Part shown: piece after piece, positions 45,935 to 56,800 of the stretch
How the letters are laid out: each line of letters begins with the position of its first letter
Numbering within the stretch: the stretch's first letter is position 1
Notes under the pieces: generated by a model
What the model was told of the DNA's origin: nothing
The model's database searches: none
The model's input: the letters and a program-made list of their open reading frames with translations, nothing else
Position numbers and translations under genes: made by a program
NCBI GenBank assembly: GCA_937873715.1
Contig: CALMYJ010000005.1
Location: forward strand, 1-64,000
Length of the DNA: 64,000 nt
Source: an uncultured Chitinophagaceae bacterium
Lineage (GTDB): Bacteria > Bacteroidota > Bacteroidia > Chitinophagales > Chitinophagaceae
Reading direction: 5' to 3'

Positions 45935-48900
45935 ATGGCAATACGGGTGGCAATCCAGCACAAAACAATTTATACGTACGACAGGCCGGTGGCGCTTTCG
46001 CCGCATGTATTTCGCCTGCGCCCTGCACCGCATTCCCGAACACCCATAGAGGCGTATTCATTTAAAGTAACGCCCAACGATCATTTTATCAACTGGCAGC
46101 AGGATCCCTTTGGCAATTACCAGGCCCGCCTTGTATTTCCTGAAAAAACAACAAAGCTGGAAATTAATGTAGAGGTTATTGCCAACCTGCAAACCATCAA
46201 TCCCTTCGATTTTTTTGTAGAAGAATATGCGGAGCATTATCCCTTTAAATATGCGCCTGTACTGGCTAAAGAGCTGATACCCTATCTGGAGCATAAAGAT
46301 GAAGGCTTACTGTTGCAGCAATGGGTTGATAAAAATATCGACCTTAAAAAAACAACCCCCATTGTGCAGTTTTTGGTACAGGTTAACCAGCAGTTGTACA
46401 ACGATATTGCTTACGCCATCCGCATGGAGCCCGGTGTACAAACGCCGGATGAAACACTCACAAAGGCTATAGGCTCCTGCAGGGATTCGGCCTGGCTGCT
46501 GGTACACATCCTGCGCCATGCCGGGCTGGCCGCAAGGTTTGTGTCGGGCTACCTGATACAGTTAAAAACAGATGAAAAATCACTCGATGGCCCATCTGGC
46601 CCCGAAGAAGATTTTACTGATTTACATGCCTGGACGGAAGTATATATTCCCGGTGCCGGCTGGATTGGGCTTGACCCAACATCAGGCTTATTTGCCGGGG
46701 AGGGCCATATCCCATTAAGCTGTACGCCAGAATATGCCAGTGCGGCACCTGTAGTAGGCGCTACAGATGTATGCGAAGTAAGTTTTGCTTTTGATAATAA
46801 AGTAACCCGTATCTATGAAGACCCACGGGTTACTAAGCCTTTTACTGAACAGCAATGGGCCGAAATTGAAGCTATGGGCTACAGGGTAGATGAAGCGCTT
46901 GAGGCAGGCGATGTACGCCTCACGATGGGTGGCGAGCCAACTTTTGTTTCTATCGATGATATGGAATCGGCACAGTGGAATACGGCAGCAGATGGCTATG
47001 AAAAAAGGGTACTTTCGCACGACCTTATTTACCGGCTTAGAGACAAATTTGGCCCCGGCGGACTTATCCATTATGGCCAGGGTAAATGGTATCCCGGCGA
47101 GCCTATACCCCGCTGGCAGTATGGACTGTTTTGGCGAAAAGATGGCTATCCTATCTGGAAAAATATCAACCTTACGGCACATGAAAAAAACAGCAGGCCG
47201 GTTACACAAAAAGAAGCAGGGCTATTTATAAAAGAACTGGCCCGGTACCTTGCTGTTAGTATCGACAACATCAGTCCCGCTTATGAGGATGTGTTTTATT
47301 TTTTATGGACAGAGGGTAAGAACCCGGTGAATATCGATCCGCTACAATCAAATTTGAAAGACCCCCTCGAAAGACGCAAGCTGGCAGAGTTGCTCCAGGA
47401 GGGTGGGCTGGATGAGCCCGTAGGATATGTATTGCCCATACAATGGAATCACTGGAATAATAAATGGCGAAGCAGTAAATGGACGTTTAGCAGGAACTAC
47501 CTGTACCTGGTGCCCGGCAATTCGCCAATTGGGCTTCGCCTTCCGCTGGAGTCGCTGCCGGTAGTGCCAAAGGCCAAACTGCCGCATTTTGTGGGCCACA
47601 GCCTGTTTGATGATTTGCCCCAACTGGAGTATTACCACGAAGCGGTAAATGCCCGGTATGGCAGCATTAGCCTGCATGAGCCGCCGTACCAGCGGGTGAT
47701 GGAGCAGGTGCTGGAAGCTGCAGATGAAAAAGCGGTAAAAAAGAAAAATGGAGTGCCTCAAAATGTGGATAAAGCAGCAGAAGAAGAAAAAGAAGCGGAG
47801 CCGCTTTTTGAAGTAGAAACGATTAAAACAGCTTTGTGTGCCGAGGTGCGTAACGGTATCCTGTATGTTTTTTTGCCACCTATGCAGTACCTGGAGCATT
47901 ACCTTGATATGGTGGCCAGTATAGAAGCCACAGCACTTCGTTTAAGCATACCCGTTAGAATAGAGGGCTACGAGCCGCCGAGGGATTATCGAATAGAAAG
48001 GCTGGTAGTGTCGCCCGACCCCGGGGTGATTGAAGTAAATATTCATCCCTCAAAAAGCTGGGATGAGCTTTGCCACAATACCAATACGTTATACGAGCAG
48101 GCCCGCTTATCGAGGCTGGGTACCGAAAAGTTTATGCTGGATGGCCGGCATACCGGTACGGGTGGCGGCAACCATATTACCATTGGCGGCGGCACCCCTT
48201 CTGATAGTCCGCTGCTGCGCCGGCCCGATTTGTTACGCAGTTTAATTACCTTTTGGCAACACCATCCTGCTTTGTCTTATTTATTTTCAGGGCCATTTGT
48301 TGGTCCTACCAGCCAGGCGCCACGGATAGATGAAGGGCTGGAAGATAATTTGTACGAAATGGAAATTGCCTTTAGCCAGGTGCCCGATAAAGGGTTCACG
48401 CCCTTCTGGATTACTGACAGGCTTTTTCGCCACCTGCTCACCGACCTTACCGGCAACACCCACCGCTCCGAATTTTGTATTGATAAACTGTACTCTCCCG
48501 ATTCCTTATCCGGCAGGCTGGGTATTTTGGAATTCCGGGGCTTTGATATGCCGCCGCACCGGCAAATGAGTTTACTGCAAATGCTGCTGATACGGGCATT
48601 GATAGCGGTGTTTTGGAAAAAACCATACAAACATAAACTGGTACGCTGGGGCACATCCCTGTACGATAAATACCTGCTGCCACATTTTGTACGGCAGGAT
48701 ATGGAAGATGTAACTGCATTTTTGAAAGATGCCGGTTATGCTTTTGATGTAAACTGGTTCAATTCGTTTTTTGAATTCCGCTTTCCGCATTACGGTTCGG
48801 TAACTATTAGGGATATACGCATGGAAATACGCATGGGTATAGAGCCCTGGCATGTACTGGGCGAAGAGATGTCCAGTACGGGTACGGCAAGGTTTGTAGA

Positions 48901-49408
48901 TTCATCGCTGGAAAGGGTGCAGGTAAAATTAACCGGCCTTACCGATGAACGCCATGTGTTGCTTTGCAATGGCGACAGGGTGCCGCTTACGGCTACTGGT
49001 GTAAAGGGAGAGTTCGTATGCGGTATCCGTTACCGTGCCTGGCAGCCGCCGAGTGCCCTGCATCCCACCATTGGGGTAGATACACCGCTTACATTTGATA
49101 TTGTAGATACCTGGAACGGCCGCTCTATTGGCGGATGCACCTACTATGTATCGCATCCTGGTGGCCGCAGTTATGATACCTTCCCGGTAAACAGTTACGA
49201 GGCTGAGGCCCGCCGCATCAGCCGCTTTGGAAATACCAGTCATACACAGGAGGCACAGTTTAATCATACCGGTGTATCCGCAGTAGCCGGTGCACAACAT
49301 TATGTTGAAAATAACCGGCCATCATTTGTGTACGATACACCGGCACCGGAAATCAACCAGGAGTTTCCGTGTACGCTGGATTTAAGGTTGAAAAAAAGAA
49401 AAGGGTAG
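45935..49408 (+). CDS. Transglutaminase-like protein with DUF2126 domain
   Basis: 1157 residues from ATG 45935. The N-terminal part (about 1-300) has a beta region then a transglutaminase core with Cys in IGSCRDSAWLLVHILRHAG, His in DLHAWTEVYIPGAGW and Asp in GLDPTSG. The rest, from MGGEPTFVSIDD onward, is the long DUF2126 region of unknown function. These are often near alpha-E and ATP-grasp genes that modify peptides or proteins; here only a small exported protein and another transglutaminase follow. A TTG at 45899 is in frame but less likely. Confidence 0.88.
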   Translation: MAIRVAIQHKTIYTYDRPVALSPHVFRLRPAPHSRTPIEAYSFKVTPNDHFINWQQDPFGNYQARLVFPEKTTKLEINVEVIANLQTINPFDFFVEEYAEHYPFKYAPVLAKELIPYLEHKDEGLLLQQWVDKNIDLKKTTPIVQFLVQVNQQLYNDIAYAIRMEPGVQTPDETLTKAIGSCRDSAWLLVHILRHAGLAARFVSGYLIQLKTDEKSLDGPSGPEEDFTDLHAWTEVYIPGAGWIGLDPTSGLFAGEGHIPLSCTPEYASAAPVVGATDVCEVSFAFDNKVTRIYEDPRVTKPFTEQQWAEIEAMGYRVDEALEAGDVRLTMGGEPTFVSIDDMESAQWNTAADGYEKRVLSHDLIYRLRDKFGPGGLIHYGQGKWYPGEPIPRWQYGLFWRKDGYPIWKNINLTAHEKNSRPVTQKEAGLFIKELARYLAVSIDNISPAYEDVFYFLWTEGKNPVNIDPLQSNLKDPLERRKLAELLQEGGLDEPVGYVLPIQWNHWNNKWRSSKWTFSRNYLYLVPGNSPIGLRLPLESLPVVPKAKLPHFVGHSLFDDLPQLEYYHEAVNARYGSISLHEPPYQRVMEQVLEAADEKAVKKKNGVPQNVDKAAEEEKEAEPLFEVETIKTALCAEVRNGILYVFLPPMQYLEHYLDMVASIEATALRLSIPVRIEGYEPPRDYRIERLVVSPDPGVIEVNIHPSKSWDELCHNTNTLYEQARLSRLGTEKFMLDGRHTGTGGGNHITIGGGTPSDSPLLRRPDLLRSLITFWQHHPALSYLFSGPFVGPTSQAPRIDEGLEDNLYEMEIAFSQVPDKGFTPFWITDRLFRHLLTDLTGNTHRSEFCIDKLYSPDSLSGRLGILEFRGFDMPPHRQMSLLQMLLIRALIAVFWKKPYKHKLVRWGTSLYDKYLLPHFVRQDMEDVTAFLKDAGYAFDVNWFNSFFEFRFPHYGSVTIRDIRMEIRMGIEPWHVLGEEMSSTGTARFVDSSLERVQVKLTGLTDERHVLLCNGDRVPLTATGVKGEFVCGIRYRAWQPPSALHPTIGVDTPLTFDIVDTWNGRSIGGCTYYVSHPGGRSYDTFPVNSYEAEARRISRFGNTSHTQEAQFNHTGVSAVAGAQHYVENNRPSFVYDTPAPEINQEFPCTLDLRLKKRKG

Positions 49409-49651
49409 GTTGTCAACAAAAGTAAGGCTATAAAGATCTGCAACGCAGCAATGCCGGAATTTAATGCTTGTAGGTTTATAGGTAATTACAATGATATTAA
49501 CTCCCTGTTTTTTAAAAGGAAAAATTGCCTGCTCCCTGCCGGTATATATAACAGTGTACCCCAAATATTCCTGCATTTGTGCTTAAGTTATCTTTTGATT
49601 TTTAAACTTTTTATTTCAACGCCAGTCTGTAGCTGCATAAAATTTAAATAC

Positions 49652-49945
49652 ATGAAAAGAGTTTTCAGCCTGCTGTTGGTTGCCGGCTTATTGATTTTGC
49701 CAGCCATTAGCAATGCACAAGACAGTACCGCCAGAAAATTGCAAAAGAAAGCATTAAAGGCAAAGTGGAAAGACGCTACACCCGAAGAGCGTAAAGCGAT
49801 TAAGGAAAAATTAAAAACGGCCAATCCTGAAGAGCGGCAGGCAGCCCGTGAAAAATGGAAGAACGCTACCCCTGAAGAAAAAGATGCGATGAAGAAAAAA
49901 TGGAAAGAAAGAAAACGGGCAGATAGTACGGGCACTGGTAATTAA
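49652..49945 (+). CDS. Small exported Lys/Glu-rich repeat protein
   Basis: 97 residues with a signal peptide (ends AISNAQ). The mature part has three units of about 15 residues, each containing (A)TPEE or ANPEE followed by a charged helix ending in W or L, and a basic tail KKKWKERKRADSTG. The unit pattern resembles DUF3106-like periplasmic proteins. It lies between two transglutaminase-fold genes, and its many Lys and Gln/Glu residues could make it a substrate; that is speculation. An in-frame start at 49451 would add 67 residues before the signal peptide and is rejected. Confidence 0.7.
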   Translation: MKRVFSLLLVAGLLILPAISNAQDSTARKLQKKALKAKWKDATPEERKAIKEKLKTANPEERQAAREKWKNATPEEKDAMKKKWKERKRADSTGTGN

Positions 49946-49984
49946 ATTAACAGTTGTATACAGTAGCTGGTTCAGTCTTGATGT

Positions 49985-50866
49985 TTAGTACATATCTACT
50001 CTTTTTACATCAACTGATACTGTAAGGGTATGATTGCGACTGCTCATAATTACCCCACGAAGTGGTACCACATCAAAATAATGACGGCCCCAGCCGATGG
50101 TAATGTATTGCTCATCGGGTATTTTATTATTGGTAGGGTCAAAGTCAACCCAGCCCATGCCGGGTATGAATACCGAAAACCAGGCATGTGAGGCGTCTAC
50201 ACCTTTTAGTTTTTCTTTTCCGGGTGCAGGTATGGTTTCAAGGTATCCGCTTATGTATCTTGCTGCAAGCCCCATTGCCTGGAAACAGGCAATGGCGAGG
50301 TGTGCAAAATCCTGGCATACACCTTTACGTTCCTGCATTACTTCGGCAATGGGTGTAGATACCGTGGTAAAGCCTGCGGTGTATTTAAAATCGGTATAAA
50401 TACGCTGCATCATATCCATAGCTGCTTCGTATAAGGGCCGTCCGGGCCAAAAAGAAACTGCCGCATACTCCTGAACTGCCGCATTTGCTTTGGTGATATT
50501 ATCGGCAATGGAATATTGTTTTTCATCCAGCATGTTTCCTGTTGAGTGGGCAAGCATATCTCTTGTACTTTCCCAACTGGTAATGCTATATGGTACAGAT
50601 AGTGCGGCCTGTCCGTTTTTTTTAATTACAGATGTAGCGGTAACCGTAAGTGTTTCATGCTCCTGTTCAATTACAAAGCAATGCAGCCTGTTGCCAAAAA
50701 AATCGGTGTATTCTTCAGAGATGGCAGGTTGGGGGCTGATGTGTAAACTGAAACTATTGCAGGATTGTGTTGGGGTATTCCTGGGTGTAAGCATGGCTAT
50801 ATTGTGGCACTGAGGTACGGTTTCGTTATAATGATAGGTAGTGGTATGCGTAATTTGGTATAACAT
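49985..50866 (-). CDS. Transglutaminase-like protein
   Basis: 293 residues. An N-terminal beta domain (starts ITHTTTYHYNETV) precedes the core with Cys in GVCQDFAHLAIACFQAMG, His in DASHAWFSVFIPGMGW and Asp in DFDPTNN. The architecture is the bacterial transglutaminase N-domain plus transglutaminase core, acting as protease or crosslinker of peptide bonds. It is convergent with the small exported protein and lies near the longer DUF2126 protein, so the two transglutaminases may share a pathway. Confidence 0.88.
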   Translation of the reverse strand: MLYQITHTTTYHYNETVPQCHNIAMLTPRNTPTQSCNSFSLHISPQPAISEEYTDFFGNRLHCFVIEQEHETLTVTATSVIKKNGQAALSVPYSITSWESTRDMLAHSTGNMLDEKQYSIADNITKANAAVQEYAAVSFWPGRPLYEAAMDMMQRIYTDFKYTAGFTTVSTPIAEVMQERKGVCQDFAHLAIACFQAMGLAARYISGYLETIPAPGKEKLKGVDASHAWFSVFIPGMGWVDFDPTNNKIPDEQYITIGWGRHYFDVVPLRGVIMSSRNHTLTVSVDVKRVDMY

Positions 50867-51093
50867 ATTTTATAAAAAGTAAAACTACAAAAGTTCACCG
50901 AATGTGATGAACCGGTATACTTCCCTGCCGGGAGCCAATGTAATACTGCTGTTAAATATAAATAGCTGCAATACAGGTTAAGACGTTCTGCTAAATTTTT
51001 TTGAGCTACATCGTTTTTAGAATGGCTTGCACAAAACATCTTACAGTAAAATTTGGGTTACGGTATTGGAGGGGTAAACAGCGTGAGCTACAA
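50867..51093. other. Intergenic region before the island junction
   Basis: 227 bases with no gene I can support. It holds the upstream region of the transglutaminase gene and ends at the tRNA-Asp terminator at 51094. Confidence 0.4.
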
Positions 51094-51126
51094 ACAAAAA
51101 AAGCTGTCGTTACCGACAGCTTTTTT
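51094..51126 (-). terminator. Terminator of the displaced tRNA-Asp
   Basis: GCTGTCG (51103-51109) pairs with CGACAGC (51114-51120). On the minus strand the hairpin is followed by TTTTTTT. It directly follows the tRNA-Asp 3' fragment, so it was the natural end of a tRNA transcript. Confidence 0.8.
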
Positions 51127-51142
51127 GCGGACCGGACGGGAC
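51127..51142 (-). other. Putative attL: 3' end of tRNA-Asp
   Basis: On the minus strand these 16 bases read GTCCCGTCCGGTCCGC, matching the T-stem, acceptor 3' strand and discriminator of tRNA-Asp (E. coli GTCCCGTCCGTTCCG differs by one base). The rest of the tRNA is missing and an integrase gene begins 158 bases further right. This is what an element inserted at the tRNA 3' end leaves at one end; the intact tRNA-Asp should lie beyond position 64000. Confidence 0.7.
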
Positions 51143-51300
51143 GATAGACCATCAAATCCGCAATTAATAACTTTACTCATCTTTATCTAACACAACAGGA
51201 AATGCTGGTTCTTAAATATTTATAAACAACACAGCAATTCCGTCAGTTCTACCTTTATACAACTTGGTTCCATTTTAATAGACCTAAAATAGACCAAGCT

Positions 51301-52596
51301 ATGCGTCATCCAATCAAGCTTATTTCCCGAAAGGCAAAAGTAGGCAAAAATGGGTTAGCCCCTATCAGTTTACAATACTGTTTCTCCGCTGATAAAAGAG
51401 TTGTTTTAAGCACTGGTATCAGCATTCCGCCTCAATACTGGAACCGTAAAACTAACCGGATTTCAAAGGATCTTCCTCTTGAATATGGAAGCCTGCCAGA
51501 AATGGAAACTGTTCTTACGCAAAAGCTCCGTAAAGCGGAGGACATGATAAGCTATGCACTCGGCCAGCGGAACATTTGTCCCATGAAATTCCTGAAAGAA
51601 AACTTTCATCTCGATAACAACAGATGGGGATTTGAACAAATGACCGATGCCAATAATGCTTTGGATGTATTCAAGCATATTGATGATTATGCCAGGTCTA
51701 AAAAGAGTTCAGTAAAGCATTGTACCATCAATGTCATTAATGGCATGAAGGCTCATCTCCGGCTCTTTGAAGAATATCGGAAAGAGACCATCACATTTGA
51801 TTCTTTTGATGCCCGGTTTTATGAAGAATTTGTTTCGTATCTCACCTACGAAGTACCGCAGGTTCGCAGAAAGGAAATAATAAAGGGGTTAAAAACAAAC
51901 ACCGTTGGCAAAACTATCAAACACCTGAAATCTTTTTTACGAGACAGAATCCGTAAGAAAATTATCCCCTTTATGGATTTAAGTTTCTTTAAAGTAATGG
52001 ATGAAGAGGTAGATGCGGTGTACCTGAGTTGGAAGGAACTCTCGGCTATTTATCATCTCGATTTGTCTGAACAACCGCAGTTGGAAAAATACCGTGATTT
52101 ATTTGTTCTCGGCTGTCTAACCGGGTTTCGTTTCAGTGATTATACCGATATAAAGCCTGAAGAAGTGAGAGATGGAATGTTGTATGTAACGCAAACTAAA
52201 ACTGTTTCTTCTGTAATTGTTCCGCTCAAAAAAGATGCAAGACATATCCTCATAGAAAAATATAATATGCAAATGCCGCAGGTGAGCAATGTAAATTTTA
52301 ACGACTACATCAAGGAAGTTGCAAAACTCGCAGGCATTAATGAACTGGTAAAAATCACGCATAAAAAAGGCAACCAGGTTGTAGAAGAAATTAAACCCAA
52401 GTATGCCTGGGTTACCAGTCACACTTGCCGCCGGAGTTTTTGCACTAATGAATTTCTAGATGGTACACCCACTAACCTTATAATGGCCATCAGCGGACAC
52501 AAAACAGAGAAAGCATTTCGCCGGTATATCAAAGCCGATCAGGTACAGAAAGCTTACATGATTAAAAAGATATGGGAGAACCGCCCTGGTTTATAA
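51301..52596 (+). CDS. Tyrosine site-specific integrase
   Basis: 431 residues. An N-terminal arm-binding region (HPIKLISRKAKVGKNGLAPISLQYC) and SAM-like core-binding domain precede the catalytic domain. The catalytic set is Arg in GCLTGFRFSDY, HxxR in SHTCRRSF, His in ISGHKTEKAF and Tyr in RRYIK. This layout is typical of Bacteroidota integrases of mobilizable and conjugative elements. It lies next to the attL-like tRNA fragment, and the DUF1016 gene follows 17 bases after its stop. Confidence 0.92.
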   Translation: MRHPIKLISRKAKVGKNGLAPISLQYCFSADKRVVLSTGISIPPQYWNRKTNRISKDLPLEYGSLPEMETVLTQKLRKAEDMISYALGQRNICPMKFLKENFHLDNNRWGFEQMTDANNALDVFKHIDDYARSKKSSVKHCTINVINGMKAHLRLFEEYRKETITFDSFDARFYEEFVSYLTYEVPQVRRKEIIKGLKTNTVGKTIKHLKSFLRDRIRKKIIPFMDLSFFKVMDEEVDAVYLSWKELSAIYHLDLSEQPQLEKYRDLFVLGCLTGFRFSDYTDIKPEEVRDGMLYVTQTKTVSSVIVPLKKDARHILIEKYNMQMPQVSNVNFNDYIKEVAKLAGINELVKITHKKGNQVVEEIKPKYAWVTSHTCRRSFCTNEFLDGTPTNLIMAISGHKTEKAFRRYIKADQVQKAYMIKKIWENRPGL

Positions 52597-52613
52597 ACCT
52601 AAAATGTAGCAGC

Positions 52614-53714
52614 ATGAATAGTATGAATAGTTTGGAACAGTTGGCGGCTATCATTCAGCAGACAAACGCCTATTTTTTAAAGAAAGCTCAGCAGCAGGTA
52701 AACACGGCACTCACCATCCGAAACTGGCTGATCGGGTTCTATATTGTGGAATACGAGCAAAACGGTAGCGACCGGGCCAAGTACGGCACCAGCTTACTTA
52801 AGACTTTGGCGAAAAAGTTATTGGAGAAGGGCATTAAATCCTTACAGGAACGGAACCTGTACCTGTGTCGTGATTTTTACAGTGCCTATCCTCAGATTTT
52901 GCAGACAGCCTCTGCAAAATCTTATATTGCTGATTTTCAATATTTTGGGAAATTGCAGACGCCGTCTGCAAAATTGCCCCAATCAAGACCCAACGATAAT
53001 ACGAACCTTCTCATAACCCACCTTAGCTTTTCGCATTTTATAGAGCTGCTAAAAGCCGATGCAGGGGCGAAACGCCGGTTTTATGAGGAACAGGCGATTG
53101 AAAATAACTGGCCTGTAAAAGAGCTAAAACGAGCCATAGACAGTCTGTTATACGAAAGAACGGGGTTGAGCCGGGACGGCTCTGCCACTCTGCAAGATTT
53201 TAAAAAGTCCACTGAACAATTGCCGGAAGCTGTTTTCAGGAATACCTACCTGTTAGAGTTTCTGGGGCTGGAACATAAAGCCCCTTTTACAGAAAGTGAC
53301 CTGGAGGAACGCATTATCAGCAATCTGCAGCACTTTCTGCTGGAGCTTGGCCGGGGCTTTTGTTTTGAACACCGGCAGCGTCGCATAACGTTTGGCAACA
53401 AGCATTACCGGATTGACCTCGTCTTTTACCACCGAATACTCAAATGTCATGTCCTGCTTGATTTAAAGATCGGCGAATTTGACCACGCCGATGCCGGGCA
53501 AATGAATATGTACCTGAACTATTACAAAGAAAACGAAAGCCACAACGGCGATAACCCGCCTATTGGTATTATTCTATGCAGTGGTAAAAATGAAGCGTTG
53601 GTTAAGTATGCTACGATGGGTTTGCCACAGCAGGTTTTTGTAAGCAAATATTTGGTGAATTTGCCGAGTGAGAGGGAATTGCAGCAGATTGTGAATGAGG
53701 AAAAGTTGAAATAA
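52614..53714 (+). CDS. DUF1016/YhcG-type PD-(D/E)XK nuclease
   Basis: 366 residues from ATG 52614. The N-terminal DUF1016 domain spans residues about 1-170 and includes ALTIRNWLIGFYIVEYEQNG and LSFSHFIELLK. The C-terminal part has the nuclease motif: Asp in YRIDLVFYH and DLK in HVLLDLKIGEF, giving the D-xn-DxK form of the fold, followed by AGQMNMYLNYY. Members are linked to restriction and phage defence on mobile islands. It follows the integrase directly and is probably cotranscribed. Confidence 0.88.
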   Translation: MNSMNSLEQLAAIIQQTNAYFLKKAQQQVNTALTIRNWLIGFYIVEYEQNGSDRAKYGTSLLKTLAKKLLEKGIKSLQERNLYLCRDFYSAYPQILQTASAKSYIADFQYFGKLQTPSAKLPQSRPNDNTNLLITHLSFSHFIELLKADAGAKRRFYEEQAIENNWPVKELKRAIDSLLYERTGLSRDGSATLQDFKKSTEQLPEAVFRNTYLLEFLGLEHKAPFTESDLEERIISNLQHFLLELGRGFCFEHRQRRITFGNKHYRIDLVFYHRILKCHVLLDLKIGEFDHADAGQMNMYLNYYKENESHNGDNPPIGIILCSGKNEALVKYATMGLPQQVFVSKYLVNLPSERELQQIVNEEKLK

Positions 53715-53817
53715 TATTTTGATACCAGCTTCAATATTTCATGGCATCTTCGTTGCCTCGCAATCATTTCGGCGGTTGTTAGAATGGTGGCTAAAGAACC
53801 AATTAAATGAATATAAG

Positions 53818-56800
53818 CTACTTATTTTCTTTAGTGATTGAGTATTTCAAATCTCTGTTGTTAAACGCAGGCAATGTACCTTCCAATATTTCAACAAGTT
53901 TATTATTTATCATAAGGTTTTCTATGGCACCTGTGGCTACATGCACTTTATTAGCATCTGCTTTATCTATTCTAACATTAATCACCTGCTCTGCGTCACA
54001 AACCACAGCAAGATTGGGGTTATGAGTAACAATGATAATTTGTCGCCTTTTCTTAGCTTCTTTAACGAATGGAACAAGAATTTTGTAAACGCTTTGGTTA
54101 TCTAAGTTTTCTTCTGGCTGGTCTATTATTAAAGGAATATCATCTTGGTCTAAAAGTAAATAAAAGATAAGGAGCAATGCTCCCTTTTCTCCTGGGGAAA
54201 GTTCGGATACATTTTTATTATCTAATTTAAGCTCATAGTTGGGAACCAAATAATCAATTCCAAAAAGGTACTCATAGAAATCACTATAAAAATCTTTTCG
54301 GATTTGATTAACTATTTCTCTCGGTTCATCTTTAAATGATTCCCTTTGGTCAAATTCCAAAGATGTAATTATAGTATTTAAAAAAAATGTAACAGCTTCT
54401 TCATCATTGAAATTAACGCCCTCAATCTGGCTTACCAGTCTGTTGTAACCTTCTTCTCTGCCATAGTAACTTCCTTTTGCACCTTGTGAAACATAATTGA
54501 AGAATTTCTCTTTGAAGCCAGAAAGGTTAAGGGAAACATCAACAGAGATAGGATAATTAGTAGTAAGATTGTTATACTGGCTTATGAATTTTGTTACTGG
54601 TTGATACAGTTTTTTGTACTCATTTATTATTTCGCATTTTGCTTTGTGCAATTCCCTCAATTTATCCAACCGTATCTTTTTTGCTTCCTCAATGTCAAGC
54701 CTTAGTTTCTCATCAATATATTTTAATTGACTTTCTAAATATTTAATTGAACCCTCTACATCCTCTTTTCCTACCAATTCAATTTCCTTTGCCTGCCAAT
54801 TTTTTAAGGTTTCAAGGTATTCCTGGTAGAGTTTTGAAGGAGCATCAAGCTTTGTTTGAAGCTCTTTTATTTGATTACTTAAATTAATTTTTTTACTTGG
54901 TAAGTTATCGGCGTTATTAGTATCAAAAAGCAAATTAATAGCTGCTATCCCGGTGCTAATCGCTCCAATCCGTGCAGATACCGGATTGCTGTCAATGGTA
55001 AGTTTAACAATGCCCTCAACCTCTAAGCCATATTTCCTCAAGTTATCCCGATAATCATTCTTCAGCTTTTCGTATTGCTGTGAGAATAAAGTCGAAGACT
55101 GCTGAAATTTTTGCAAATCATTTAATTCAATATTCAACTTTAATTTCAACTCATTCTTTTCCTTTATTTCTTGCTCCACTAATAATAAATCAGCTTTCAG
55201 ATTGTTTAGTTGAGTAAAATACCCTTGCTGCTGGCTTTGTATTTCCTCGCTTGCCGTCGGTTCTGAAACCTCGGAAGGTTTAGACGTTTTATGTGCTGCA
55301 AGTTCAGCTTCTTTTGCCTTCAGGTTCTCTGCAATGGTTTTCCTGTTTATTGGAGAGTTGCTTTTTTCAAGTTCAATTATAATAGAATTGGTTTCGGAAA
55401 TATCACTTTTTATCAGGGCGATTCTTTCATTAACAATTTCAGTTTTGTATTTTATTAAATCTTCTAAACTTGATTGATTTAATTTGTCGGTATCGGATAC
55501 ATGTGTGAAAATTACTTTTCTTAGTTCTCTTTCAAAATCAGTCTCGTTATCGTTACATAATTTTTCTAAAAAATTTTGAGGAATATATTTTACTTTTTCA
55601 TAAGCCGAAGGATTAACTCTGTCATTTAGATTGACCATGTCAATATCCCCGGAAGCCCATGTAAGAGTAGCATTAAATGAAACTGCTCTGTTAGGGCTTG
55701 CCTTACGAAATTTACTGTTATTTAGAAACGAGAAATACTCTCCATTTTTTGTATTACCAAGCAAACCAATAATGTCAGCTATCGCACTTTTCCCATTTCC
55801 TTTGTTACCAATTATTGCCACAAGTTCGTGGTTGAAATTTATTTCAGTTGCATTAAACCATTCTTCCTGAAGTTTATAATCATCTACCCGGTCGATTTTC
55901 AATGATTCTATGTATTTTGTTTTGTTTGAATTTACTCTTAAATTGATTTCCGGCATGTCGCCAATAAAGACTCTTTCCGGTTCATTTACAATTTGCTTTA
56001 AACCATCAAAAGTTCGGTCAGCTTTAATCCATGTAAAGCAATTACCTATCCTGTCTTTGTCACTGCTACCTATGTTATGATGTGAGTCGCTGCAATCAAG
56101 TAGCAAATTATTTACTTTTTGTTCGGTAAGCTTTCCCTTAGCGTTGTTAAAAGCCGCTACATTTTCAGAAGCAGTAAAAACCAAATGTGCTTTATTGATA
56201 ACATCTTTTTTCTCTGCGATGCTCCCATCAGTCCACGGCAAAGCGTCCCATTCTGTTTTTCCTATTGCAAAAAGATACTTTCCTTTAAAATATGTTGAGC
56301 TAACAAGCCTTTCAATAACACTTTTTTCATCAAGATTTAAATTATTAAACCCTTCTTCTAAATCTGACCCATAATGCGGCAGTTGTTCCGCTGGTACTGA
56401 CGCTTTTATTTTGTTTCCTAAATCAACGAGACTGTCGGTTGTTACCGCCCCATTCCACATTGATTTATCAATCCCTGGTGTTAAATGATATTCCCCAGTC
56501 AGTGTATTTAAAAACTGGTTTTGAATTAGATCCGGACTTACTTCATCAGAAAATATTACATGGAAATTTATTCTTTTAAATTGCTTATGGCCGGCAAACT
56601 TTTTAAGCCTGAATTCAATAACCGGAAGTATCAAATCTAAATTCTGCAGCCTGCCGCCCTTTTTGTATTCCAGAACTTTACGATACCCATCTAAAAACAA
56701 ATAGTCATTGATACCAATTACTTTAAATTCGGCAGGAAGGCCTTCCAAATCTGAAATATACTTCTCCCAAACTTCCATGTCGGAGGTTCCTTTAAAATGA

